Source of the DNA: Pleionea sp. CnH1-48
GTDB taxonomy: Bacteria; Pseudomonadota; Gammaproteobacteria; Enterobacterales; Kangiellaceae
DNA: 64,000 bases
Reading direction: 5' to 3'
NCBI RefSeq assembly: GCF_024124665.1
Contig: NZ_JAMXSB010000005.1
Coordinates: 124,001 to 188,000 of the forward strand
In this document: one piece after another, positions 44,520 through 53,123 of the stretch
Layout: every line of letters begins with the position of its first letter
Position numbering within the stretch: position 1 is the first letter of the stretch
Made by a program: the position numbers and the translations under genes
Notes under the pieces: model-generated
The model's input: the letters and a program-made list of their open reading frames with translations, nothing else
The model's database searches: none
What the model was told of the DNA's origin: nothing

Positions 44520-46085
44520 ATGCAACAAAGAACCTTAAAAATTCTCTACAACGCACACTCCTGGATGGGTGTCGTCACTGGCTTGATTTTATTTGTCGTC
44601 TGCTTTACAGGAACCGTTGCTCTGTTTCATTATGAACTCGCTACCTGGGAAAATCCGGGTTACCGAATCAACGAAACCGAAGCCAAAGAAAAAGCATTAC
44701 CAGTGCAACAGATCATTGATCGTGCAACTCAGGAACATGGGTTTGTTTATGACGAGTTTTTTATCACTTTACCTGGTCGTTTTGGTGTCCCAGTTACCTT
44801 CTATCACTTTAATGAAGAGACTCACGAATTAACTAAGATGGCAGTTGATCCAACCACAGGAGAAAAACTGCAATCTGCAAACTCGAACATTGTTGAGTTT
44901 CAAACACACATGCATACCGACTTAAATTTACCAGAGCCCTGGGGACGTTATTTAGTTGGTCTATTCGGTATTATTTTGTTGTTTTCGATTGTGACAGGTG
45001 TACTCAGCCATCGAAAATATTTTAAAGAGTTTTTTAAATTTCGCCCTAACCGTAGCTGGCGTTTACTACTAACAGATACCCACAAAGTGATGGGCGCATG
45101 GGGAATCTTATTTCATACCATGATTGCTTTTACGGGTGCAGTCATAGGATTAGTTGGCCTTTTCTTATTAGTTATGGCGTATGCTGCTTATGGCGGTGAT
45201 AGAGAAGCTGCCATTGAAGGTTTTGTTGGCCCTCATATCGAAGAGTCAGGCGTTGCTGCACCTATGTATAATGTTGATCAACTGGTAACAAAAGCTGAAC
45301 AACATTGGCAAGGTTTTCGCGTGGAGTTTGTCTCTTACCATGGCTTTGGTGATGAGAATGCTCGCGTAACTTTAGGTGGCAGTATGGAAGAACAGCTAGC
45401 GTCGGTTCAGCAACTTACGTTTGATGGTGTGTCAGGTGCCATGACGTTTGAATCGGACTTTATGGACATGGGCGCAGGCGCTCGAATCTATGGCGCATCT
45501 TTTGCACTTCACTATGCACTCTATGGTGGCTTTATGTTGAAACTACTCTATATGGTGCTAGGTGCATCCGTTGCGCTGATGACAGTGACAGGTATGATGA
45601 TCTGGCTTGAGAAACGCCATAGTGAAGATAAACGTTACCGAAAACTATCCAGCGCCACTTGCGGTATTTGTATGGGTCTTGTTGTTGCAACGGCAACGTT
45701 ATTTGTTTCGAACCAACTGATCAGCCGTTCTATTGCTGACAAACCTTTTTATGAAGAGCTTATTTATTTTATAAGTTGGCTGCTCTGCATTTTTTGGGCC
45801 TTTTATCGTGGTAATAATTACCAGGCAACCAAAGAGTTACTGCTTGTATCAGGAGCACTTCTATTGGCAGCTCCAATCCTGAATGCAATAAATACAGGGG
45901 ATCATATTTTAGCGAGCTTGCAAAAAGGATATTACACAGTCGCTGGCACAGATATCTTGTTGATAACTTTTGCAATTACTTGTTGGCTTGTGGCTAAAAG
46001 ATTGCCTCATAGTCGTCCAGAAAGTGAACATAAATCGAAAGCAAAAGTCTCTATCATTCAAGAACCTGTTTCAGCGACTTCTTAA
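44520..46085 (+). CDS. PepSY-associated transmembrane protein with extended C-terminus (iron-related)
   Basis: 521 aa. The PepSY_TM core spans ~1-370: LYNAHSWMGVVTGLILFVVCFTGTVALF, FQTHMHTDLNLPEPWGRYLVGLFG, LTDTHKVMGAWGILFHTMIAFTG and LHYALYGGFMLKLLYMVLGASVALMTVTGMMIWLEKRH. Four further helices follow (~375-505), not present in the other PepSY protein of this window. It probably acts in ferric-siderophore reduction or handling at the inner membrane. It is the last gene of an operon with a Fur-like site. Confidence 0.85.
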   Translation: MQQRTLKILYNAHSWMGVVTGLILFVVCFTGTVALFHYELATWENPGYRINETEAKEKALPVQQIIDRATQEHGFVYDEFFITLPGRFGVPVTFYHFNEETHELTKMAVDPTTGEKLQSANSNIVEFQTHMHTDLNLPEPWGRYLVGLFGIILLFSIVTGVLSHRKYFKEFFKFRPNRSWRLLLTDTHKVMGAWGILFHTMIAFTGAVIGLVGLFLLVMAYAAYGGDREAAIEGFVGPHIEESGVAAPMYNVDQLVTKAEQHWQGFRVEFVSYHGFGDENARVTLGGSMEEQLASVQQLTFDGVSGAMTFESDFMDMGAGARIYGASFALHYALYGGFMLKLLYMVLGASVALMTVTGMMIWLEKRHSEDKRYRKLSSATCGICMGLVVATATLFVSNQLISRSIADKPFYEELIYFISWLLCIFWAFYRGNNYQATKELLLVSGALLLAAPILNAINTGDHILASLQKGYYTVAGTDILLITFAITCWLVAKRLPHSRPESEHKSKAKVSIIQEPVSATS

Positions 46086-46330
46086 TCACTTCAATATAGG
46101 TGGTGCTCGATAGTTCTCTCGGGCTCCATCTCGTTATGCAACAAAAACTTAATATGAAAGCTCAATAAATTAGCGCTAAAAATCTCGATCGCGCTATAAA
46201 TCAAAGACTTAATAGATTACTTTTTAGAATTTAGCATGTCACTTTTATGACAATTATATGTCACGGTTGATTCGAACAAAAACCGCTGATACATTGATGC
46301 CGCGATCCAATTCCTCTTGAGGATATTTCA

Positions 46331-46558
46331 ATGAATACTCAGTCTTCTCATGATGTAAAAAATACATTTGAAGCTTTTGGTAACTATCTAGCGGAAACAA
46401 GCGAACAATGTAAAGCGAACGGTGAACAAGCCGTGTACGAGTTCTTAATGCGTAAGCTGGATATGAGTGAACAAGAGGTTAAAACTCTAACTTCTGAGCA
46501 ACTTGATATTTTGTTGTGGCAAGAATTAAAAAATTGGAAAACGTCACTAACGCAATAA
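46331..46558 (+). CDS. Small hypothetical protein
   Basis: 75 aa, acidic and probably helical, with no family recognised. TTGAGGATATTTCA gives a good ribosome site before the ATG, and a strong terminator follows, which supports it as a real gene. The 245 bp upstream hold a TGTCAC...TGACA...TGTCAC cluster around 46239-46265 that may be regulatory. Confidence 0.65.
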   Translation: MNTQSSHDVKNTFEAFGNYLAETSEQCKANGEQAVYEFLMRKLDMSEQEVKTLTSEQLDILLWQELKNWKTSLTQ

Positions 46559-46644
46559 TACTTTTTTGCGGTTAAGCTTTTTTCTTAACTTAAATAATTA
46601 ATCTCAAAAGTTAAGAATTTTTATTCTTTAAAAGTAGTGATTAC

Positions 46645-46678
46645 AAAAAAGGCGCAATCAAATGATTGCGCCTTTTTT
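46645..46678. terminator. Strong bidirectional terminator
   Basis: Fully complementary 16-nt arms (46645-46660 and 46663-46678), GC-rich in the centre with A and T tracts at the ends. It follows the small hypothetical gene. Confidence 0.9.
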
Positions 46679-46683
46679 AGTTC

Positions 46684-46810
46684 TATACCCGTCGTCTTTC
46701 AAACTGTAGCGGTGTTGGCCGCGCGCACTCCCCCCAATCACTTAGTCGATCTAAGCTCAGGGGATTCGCTTGCTTGCCGCCTACCTACATTTTGAAATAC
46801 TTTGGGTAGA
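46684..46810. repeat. ERIC-type intergenic repeat, 127 bp
   Basis: The element opens with TATACCCGTCGTCTTTCAAA and closes with TTTGAAATACTTTGGGTA; the ends are imperfect inverted repeats. Internally, TAAGCTCAGGGGATTCGC and, on the other strand, TAAGTGATTGGGGGGAG correspond to the two conserved ERIC blocks used for the well-known ERIC PCR primers. The total of 127 bp equals the standard ERIC length. It lies between the terminator above and the 3' end of the receptor gene, 6 bp from its stop codon. Confidence 0.9.
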
Positions 46811-46816
46811 TATAGT

Positions 46817-48943
46817 TTAAAAGCGGTAGCGAAGATTTGCTGTTACCGTTCTTTCTTGTCCATAGAAACAATCGCCTCGACTCAAACAAGTAGTCACGAC
46901 CATTTTATCGGTTACATTTGCAATGTTTAAACTCAAGTCTACATTATCAAATTCATAACCCACCATTAAGTCGACCAAAGTATAACTATCAGTGGTCGTT
47001 GGTGTAGGAACATTATTGTTTAACGCAAAGAAGAAAGACTCTCCTACATGACGAGCACCCCCACCTACTTTAAAGCCATGCCAGAACTCTTCAGGACGAT
47101 AAGTTGCCCATACAGATAACATTTGATCAGGAACCGACTCTAGCTCTGAGCCTTGAGGTAACGCAGGATCATTAGAACGAGTGATTTCTGTATCCGTTTT
47201 TGTATAGCTCGCATAAACATCAACTTCGTCCCATTCTAACTGTGCTTCGATTTCAAAACCAGAAACCTCAACTTCACCAATGGATGCAGATGCCGTTGGG
47301 CTAACAGGTGTTGGACGATCTTTCTCTAAAATATCGTAGTAAGCAGCAGTAATTAAATGCTCGGTACCTTGTGGCTGGAATTTAATACCCACTTCTATCT
47401 GCTCACCACGTTTTGGATCAAGAGGATTACCATTAACGTCAATAGCATCGACTAATTCAAAAGACTCTGCGTAGTTGATGTACGGAGACAAACCATTGTC
47501 GAACAAGTACATAAAGCCCAATCGGCCCGTTGTTTCATCAAACTCGCGCATAACACCACCTTCTGCACCTGTTTCGGCAGTATCCGTACGAAATGCAGCA
47601 GAGACGATCCAACGACCATCAATCTTCATTTGGTCCTGAACATACAAGCCCGTTTGCTCTGCAAGTGTCGCTGGCGCATCAGGAATAGGCAGTTGGCTTA
47701 TCGGCGGGATCGTAACCGCGCCATAAGTTGGATTATAAACATCTAACAAACCACCCATATTAAATGCAAACAGAGAGTTATTATCGGTCTCTGCATCCTG
47801 GTAATCCAAACCGACAACAAAATTATGCTCCACCGATCCCGTCGTGAAGTTACCATGCATACGAATATCAGAAGTTAATACATCAGCCGATGCATCGCTT
47901 ACGTAGAAAGAACGCAACAGAGAGCGATTGTCAGCTTGCAAAGCAAATGGGAAGGCATACATAGTACGATAGTCTGCTTCGCTGCTCATATAGCGTGCAG
48001 AAGCCTGTAAGCTCCACTCTTCAGAGAAGTCATGCTTTAAAATAGCAGTAACCGCGTTTTGCTCTGTATCGTAACGATCAAAATCTGGCTCACTCACAAA
48101 ACGGTTGTGTGGAATTTGTCCATTAGGAGCAGGGAAAATCGTCCCCACATGAGGGAAGAACTGAACACTCGAGCCTGACTCGTTTTCTTGAATGTTGGCT
48201 AACAAAGTTAACTCAGTATCATCGCCCATGAACCAGGTTAAAGAAGGAGAAATAACAATGCTGTTATCTTCAACAAAATCGACTTGAGTTTCACTCTCAC
48301 GAACCAATGCATTAAATCGATAAAGAACAGAAGCATCATCATTAACAGCACCAGTAAAATCAACACCGGCTTGAACACGGTCAAAACTGCCTAGCTGTCC
48401 CCAGATTTCGCCCTTGGTTTCAGCTTCGGGACGCTTGCTCACCAAGTTAACGATACCGCCCGTTGAACCCTGTCCATAAAGAACAGATGATGGCCCTTTT
48501 AAAACCTCGATTCGACTTAAGTTAAAAATGCTTGGGCGGGTGTTATTGTAAAATCCGAAAGTCATTTTCAGACCATCAAGATACTGTACCGGAGCCACAC
48601 CACGAATCGCCGACCAGTCACCACGAGCATCCACACCAAAAGGTCCGTTGTAAACACCAGCGACATAACCCAATCCGTCTTGAACAGAATTCGAACCCAA
48701 ATCAATGATTCGTTTTTCTGTTAATACAGATACCGACAGAGGCGTTTCAATGATAGGAGTACTGGACTTAGTGCCCGACGCACTTACATAAGTAATACGG
48801 CCACTTTTTGAGCCAGTCACTTTAACAACGTTATCGTTATACTCTTCATTTTCCTTTTCTGAATCAGCTTCCTCAGCAATAACAGAGTGACTCAAAAGTG
48901 TACTGACCGCTAGCGCCAGCGTAGACCATTTAAACGTTTTCAT
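46817..48943 (-). CDS. TonB-dependent siderophore receptor
   Basis: 708 aa from ATG 48943. An in-frame start at 49018 would place the Fur box inside the gene. After the signal peptide (~1-23) comes a plug domain with PLSVSVLTEKRI, IRGVAPVQYLDGLK, RIEVLKGPSSVLYGQGSTGGIVN, then a 22-strand-type barrel ending in LRYRF. No N-terminal STN signalling domain is seen, so it is not a FecA-type transducer. The overall pattern is that of hydroxamate receptors (FhuE/FoxA-like), so it probably imports the ferric complex made by the operon at 51-60 kb. The Fur box at 48998-49016 implies iron repression. Confidence 0.93.
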   Translation of the reverse strand: MKTFKWSTLALAVSTLLSHSVIAEEADSEKENEEYNDNVVKVTGSKSGRITYVSASGTKSSTPIIETPLSVSVLTEKRIIDLGSNSVQDGLGYVAGVYNGPFGVDARGDWSAIRGVAPVQYLDGLKMTFGFYNNTRPSIFNLSRIEVLKGPSSVLYGQGSTGGIVNLVSKRPEAETKGEIWGQLGSFDRVQAGVDFTGAVNDDASVLYRFNALVRESETQVDFVEDNSIVISPSLTWFMGDDTELTLLANIQENESGSSVQFFPHVGTIFPAPNGQIPHNRFVSEPDFDRYDTEQNAVTAILKHDFSEEWSLQASARYMSSEADYRTMYAFPFALQADNRSLLRSFYVSDASADVLTSDIRMHGNFTTGSVEHNFVVGLDYQDAETDNNSLFAFNMGGLLDVYNPTYGAVTIPPISQLPIPDAPATLAEQTGLYVQDQMKIDGRWIVSAAFRTDTAETGAEGGVMREFDETTGRLGFMYLFDNGLSPYINYAESFELVDAIDVNGNPLDPKRGEQIEVGIKFQPQGTEHLITAAYYDILEKDRPTPVSPTASASIGEVEVSGFEIEAQLEWDEVDVYASYTKTDTEITRSNDPALPQGSELESVPDQMLSVWATYRPEEFWHGFKVGGGARHVGESFFFALNNNVPTPTTTDSYTLVDLMVGYEFDNVDLSLNIANVTDKMVVTTCLSRGDCFYGQERTVTANLRYRF

Positions 48944-48997
48944 TTTGAACTTTTTAACCTTTCGACACACGGGAATAAATTTTGAGCGAATCTTAAT

Positions 48998-49016
48998 GCA
49001 AATCATTATCATTTGC
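48998..49016. promoter_or_regulatory. Fur box of the receptor gene
   Basis: On the minus strand it matches the 19-bp Fur consensus at 14 positions. It lies within a 21-bp palindrome, TGCAAAT-N7-ATTTGCA (48997-49017). Confidence 0.82.
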
Positions 49017-49153
49017 AAACTTATTATCAGTATTTGTAATAACAGAGGAGAGAACAGCTAGCCAGGCTCCTTAGCTCAAGCTGTTCGTTTTTAATCACCA
49101 ATCCATAATTAAATCAGAAGCAACCCATACTTTTGTTGTACAGGGAGGTTTTT

Positions 49154-49981
49154 CTATTTAACAGCTTTAACCACAAGGTTGAACTCCCCGCGCTCATTAC
49201 TCTGACTAAATACCCCTTTCGTTTCGCCAGGACTTAAAGAAAGCTTCATTTCATGGTAGTCAGAGGCAAACTTAGCGACCCATGTTTTTTGGGCTAAAGA
49301 ATAGGCTTCAATATCCCATTGGCCCTGTCGATTCACCGTCACCCAAAGCGTTTTGCCATCCTTTGTCGGCTTCGCTGCAATTTTATTAAACTGTCCCTTG
49401 GTAACTTGAGTGACTTGTTTATCTTTTAACCTGATATTAAAAATCTGCCCGAACTGACCTACTTTACTGTCAAAGTAAATCGACAGACCATCAGGAGACC
49501 ATGAAGGATGAAAAACCGATTGCTTCATTGTGGTGAGCTTTTGAACGGACTTGCTCTTCAATTCAAGTAGATAAAGCTGAGACACTCCTTCTGCCCTCGA
49601 AAGAAAAGCAATGTGCTCACCATTGGGAGACCAGATGGGATGCATATCAACACCTGGATGAGAAAGTAGTAATCGACTTTGCTCTGTTTCCAGATCATAG
49701 AGATAAAGCTCGCTATCCCCATTTCGATCAGAGCGAAATACTATAGCTTTACTGTCTGGAGACCAACTGACATCAGTATCATAAGCCGGGCTCTGAGTAA
49801 GACGCTTAACTTCCCCGCTTTCAATAGTTAGAATCACCAAATCCCATTGATAACCCTCGCCATTTTTATGATAGGCAATCATCTTTCCATCAGGAGACCA
49901 GGCAGGGCTATACTCTCCTATTGGCTGAGCTAAAACATTAAAACCACAAAGTACAAAAATAACCAAAATCACTGTTCGCAT
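49154..49981 (-). CDS. Exported TolB-like beta-propeller protein
   Basis: 275 aa. A signal peptide (~1-18, NVLAQP) is followed by about five WD40-like PD40 repeats with the SWSPDG / SPNGEHIAF signature, as in the TolB C-terminal propeller. It lacks the TolB N-terminal domain. It lies between the receptor gene (same strand, 210 bp away) and the divergent AraC gene. I infer a periplasmic binding or scaffold role, possibly linked to the receptor. Confidence 0.8.
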   Translation of the reverse strand: MRTVILVIFVLCGFNVLAQPIGEYSPAWSPDGKMIAYHKNGEGYQWDLVILTIESGEVKRLTQSPAYDTDVSWSPDSKAIVFRSDRNGDSELYLYDLETEQSRLLLSHPGVDMHPIWSPNGEHIAFLSRAEGVSQLYLLELKSKSVQKLTTMKQSVFHPSWSPDGLSIYFDSKVGQFGQIFNIRLKDKQVTQVTKGQFNKIAAKPTKDGKTLWVTVNRQGQWDIEAYSLAQKTWVAKFASDYHEMKLSLSPGETKGVFSQSNERGEFNLVVKAVK

Positions 49982-50065
49982 ATAGACTTCTCTCGTTAGC
50001 TAAATCAAACAGTGATATAACATAAGCTATTGATTTTTATGTCTCATACGATCAAATAATACATA

Positions 50066-51190
50066 ATGACAAGCCTAGATTACCCATTACTAGACATTCT
50101 CACTCTGCTTGGTTTTGCGACCAGTGTTCAGTGTTTATTGCTAGCGATATACCTCTCAACAAGAAAATCAGTGACCGCGTTTCGACTACTAGGCGCAGTA
50201 CTGTTTTTGACAGGCATCATATTTCTACATGATGTGATGGTCTATTCAGGGTGGATTTTACAGTGGCCACATTTTCTTGGACTGGGGCCTTTGCATTTCT
50301 ATTTAATTGGCCCTCTGGTTTATCTATACATTCGTTTTCGTTTGAGCCCTCAATCGTCCTGGCAGCGAACCGATGTTTTGCACTTTATTCCTTTTGTGAT
50401 TCATTTTATTACTCGCGTGCCCGTTCTTTGGCAAACCGCTCAAGAAAAATTCAACAGGTTGCAAAGCTACTACGACTCATTAAGTAGCCTCTCTATCTCA
50501 TTTGACGCAACCAGCTTTCTAACAGCATTAATACAAGAAGATGCACATAGAATTATCTATTTTGGAATGGCATTGATAGCCATCAACAAGCAACTGGCTG
50601 CTAACACAAGAACCAGAGAAACATGGCTGCTCTGGACTCGTATCCTACTTGTTGGGCTAATGGCCAGTTTGCCGCTGATGAACCAGTTACCTTATCTAAG
50701 CGAAAGTCGATCGAACGGCTTGACTTTGAGTCTGACTTTTCGAGTAGTCATGCTCACACTGATAATATTAGCCGTTATCTATTTTATTCTTAAACACTCT
50801 GTCGACCGCCTCGCTATCTCGGCGAACACAAAGAAAACGACCATGGATCATCAATTGGCAGATAACATCCTTGAGGTAATCAAAGAGCTGTTTAATAAAG
50901 AAAAACTGCATCTAGACTCCGATCTCAGGCAGGCCACCGTGAGTGAACGACTAGGGATATCTAAGCAAGAACTGTCTTTGGCCATCAACCAACAAACTGG
51001 AGACTCATTCAACGAGCTGGTGAATCAGTTCCGCCTGAACGAAGCCAAACGATTGCTGGAAAATAAAGAGCTGGCTATTCAAGACGTTTGTGAAGGCTCT
51101 GGCTTTAAATCACGCGCAACTTTTAACCGAATATTTAAGGAAAAAGAAGGGGTAACACCTTCGGAGTTTAGAAATCGAATGGAACAGTAA
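50066..51190 (+). CDS. AraC-family regulator with N-terminal membrane domain
   Basis: 374 aa. Six to seven hydrophobic helices fill residues ~8-250, and two AraC helix-turn-helix motifs occupy ~275-370 (VSERLGISKQELSLAINQ and IQDVCEGSGFKSRATFNRIFKEKEGVTPSEFR). The domain layout is that of membrane-embedded AraC regulators, which sense a signal in or across the membrane. It divides the receptor/propeller pair from the biosynthetic operon and is the best candidate for a local activator. It differs from soluble siderophore-sensing AraC proteins such as PchR. Confidence 0.88.
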   Translation: MTSLDYPLLDILTLLGFATSVQCLLLAIYLSTRKSVTAFRLLGAVLFLTGIIFLHDVMVYSGWILQWPHFLGLGPLHFYLIGPLVYLYIRFRLSPQSSWQRTDVLHFIPFVIHFITRVPVLWQTAQEKFNRLQSYYDSLSSLSISFDATSFLTALIQEDAHRIIYFGMALIAINKQLAANTRTRETWLLWTRILLVGLMASLPLMNQLPYLSESRSNGLTLSLTFRVVMLTLIILAVIYFILKHSVDRLAISANTKKTTMDHQLADNILEVIKELFNKEKLHLDSDLRQATVSERLGISKQELSLAINQQTGDSFNELVNQFRLNEAKRLLENKELAIQDVCEGSGFKSRATFNRIFKEKEGVTPSEFRNRMEQ

Positions 51191-51244
51191 GACAGGTCTC
51201 GACTATTAGCTACCTGCCTTACGTATGATGGATATGTGTAAACT

Positions 51245-52360
51245 TTAAGCCGCAGCTTCTGTTGCTGGGGCAGACACCTTTCTATGCCATATTGTCTGAA
51301 TCAGCTTATCCAGTAACCATTGAACACTTAGGCTCGCAACAATAAAGCAAGGCATTAACAAGATGACAGTTCCTGTACCATGAGCCTGAAATCCTAGAAA
51401 CCCCATAGCCCAGCAAACCAGCGTCCATTGAATCACATACATGGAAGTAACACGCTTACTGCAATAAGTCAGGAAGCGGAAAACAGCATTATCAGCCCTA
51501 ACAAACTTGACCGAATGATGGATCAAAAAATATAAAACCAAATTAATACCAGAGAGATACAATGCACCACCGGGTCCAAGATGGAAGAAGTTATTAAAAT
51601 GATAATCGTAGTTATACATCATTAGACCACCGCCTGTACCAACCAATAACAGACCACCGATCAGCATACGCTTAATTAATAATTCTTGATCGTAGTTAGT
51701 TTCCTTGTACCACATACCAAAGAACATACCGATAAGAATGCAAGACATCCAGGGAAATACAGGGAAGTAAACATTAAACTTGTCACTAAAGAACAAATCG
51801 AAAATATAATCCAACCCTTCAATACCAGGACGTAAACCACTAACCTCTCTACTTAGAAATGCGATGGACAAAGCGAGCCCTAGCACAAGCCACTTCTGTT
51901 GAACAAAATGTCGTATAAACGCCATGATGATCAGAGCAATCCCGGCTATCTGCAATATATCTCCCGTCTTTAGTAGATAGAGATACTGGGCACTAGTAAG
52001 CGGAGACTTCCAACCATAGGCCGCAATAAACTCTTCTGGCATGGTTCCAAAAATGGCAATAGGTACGATGAACTTTAAGAAATTCATAAAGTAACCGGCC
52101 ATTAAAATGATGAATCCTCGTTTAACAATTCCTGCAAAAGTCTGATTTCTTGATATAACAAATGACAAGCCCATAAATATCAGAAATGCCGCAGTGCCTT
52201 TTCCGATAAAATGGATAACAGTTCCTAAAGTCGATTGTGTCTGTGTGGCGACATCCGCATGCATCCACAAAGTATGGATCAATATCATGCATATAACGGC
52301 AAAGCCTCGCCCCAAATCCATTACGAGCAAACGCTCAGGTCGATTAGAAGTCTCGTTCAT
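51245..52360 (-). CDS. Polytopic membrane protein of the DUF1624/HGSNAT-like acyltransferase superfamily
   Basis: 371 aa with about ten membrane helices. The opening RLLVMDLGRGFAVICMILIHTLW is the superfamily signature (RxxxxDxxRGxxxxxMxxxH), and the conserved Asp and His are present. Members transfer acetyl or acyl groups across the membrane. It is the last gene of the siderophore operon, 24 bp after the reductase gene. Its substrate is unknown; a siderophore or cell-envelope sugar is possible. Confidence 0.78.
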   Translation of the reverse strand: MNETSNRPERLLVMDLGRGFAVICMILIHTLWMHADVATQTQSTLGTVIHFIGKGTAAFLIFMGLSFVISRNQTFAGIVKRGFIILMAGYFMNFLKFIVPIAIFGTMPEEFIAAYGWKSPLTSAQYLYLLKTGDILQIAGIALIIMAFIRHFVQQKWLVLGLALSIAFLSREVSGLRPGIEGLDYIFDLFFSDKFNVYFPVFPWMSCILIGMFFGMWYKETNYDQELLIKRMLIGGLLLVGTGGGLMMYNYDYHFNNFFHLGPGGALYLSGINLVLYFLIHHSVKFVRADNAVFRFLTYCSKRVTSMYVIQWTLVCWAMGFLGFQAHGTGTVILLMPCFIVASLSVQWLLDKLIQTIWHRKVSAPATEAAA

Positions 52361-52384
52361 AATTTTTTCTCATTTAAAATTTTA

Positions 52385-53119
52385 TTAATGTGATCGACAG
52401 ACTTTTGTCGTTCGATGTTTGGGACAATTGCCGCAGATATCATCCGCATCAATCAAATAGTGCATACAACAGGCTTTCCGTTGAACAACCAATCCTGATG
52501 ACTCTTGAAGTAGCAACTGGCTCTGATCTTCCAACCCCATGGCACTTAGCCAGTGATGAGATAACGTCATCGTGTTTTCGTGTGATGAATTTGAGGAGAT
52601 AGCGTGGAATCGGACAAGCGCTTTAAGAACGCCATCGGCAACCAGTCGAAAAGCCGTTAACCTTTTGATCTTTGTTATCTGACTAAGTTGCTCAAATAAA
52701 TGTTCACAGAGAACCCTTAATTGTTCTCCGGCTTTATGAATTAATTGCTCTTCTGGCAGAGGAGTAATTTCAGGCTGTGCAAATGAGTATCCCCAAACAG
52801 AGTTGTTCATAACTCTTTGCTCCAGAGATTCAAGCTTTAAAGCACCTTGACAGCAATGCACCGATGCGACGGAAAGAAAAACAGGCTGCCAGTACAACAA
52901 CTGCCAGCAGCGCATTGACCAATAGGCTTTGCCACCATGGGCAAAGTCTGATTGCAAGGTGTTATATAAGTGTTGTAACTGTGAAGAGTTATCACGATCA
53001 GAAAAAATACGCTCCTGCGCATGATCAGCATCATAGACCAATGCAGAGTGCATTTGCGACGCAGCTTCGACAAATGACTCAAAACGCCCATTTGATGCAT
53101 GTATCATGGCAGGAGGCAT
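52385..53119 (-). CDS. fhuF: FhuF-type ferric-siderophore reductase
   Basis: 244 aa. The C-terminal iron-sulfur motif is CC-x10-C-x2-C with cysteines at 217, 218, 229 and 232 (CCMHYLIDADDICGNC), the FhuF hallmark for a [2Fe-2S] cluster. The N-terminal ~200 residues are the ferric reductase-like domain. It probably releases iron from the imported hydroxamate complex in the cytosol. It follows the synthetase gene by 4 bp. Confidence 0.88.
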   Translation of the reverse strand: MPPAMIHASNGRFESFVEAASQMHSALVYDADHAQERIFSDRDNSSQLQHLYNTLQSDFAHGGKAYWSMRCWQLLYWQPVFLSVASVHCCQGALKLESLEQRVMNNSVWGYSFAQPEITPLPEEQLIHKAGEQLRVLCEHLFEQLSQITKIKRLTAFRLVADGVLKALVRFHAISSNSSHENTMTLSHHWLSAMGLEDQSQLLLQESSGLVVQRKACCMHYLIDADDICGNCPKHRTTKVCRSH

Positions 53120-53123
53120 CCGC

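Noticed and set aside
46265-46285. GATTCGAAC as a tRNA T-arm
   Set aside because: No acceptor stem, anticodon arm or CCA context could be built around it.
48944-49018. 25-residue N-terminal extension of the siderophore receptor
   Set aside because: It would put the Fur box inside the coding region and place a non-signal, basic segment before a normal signal peptide.
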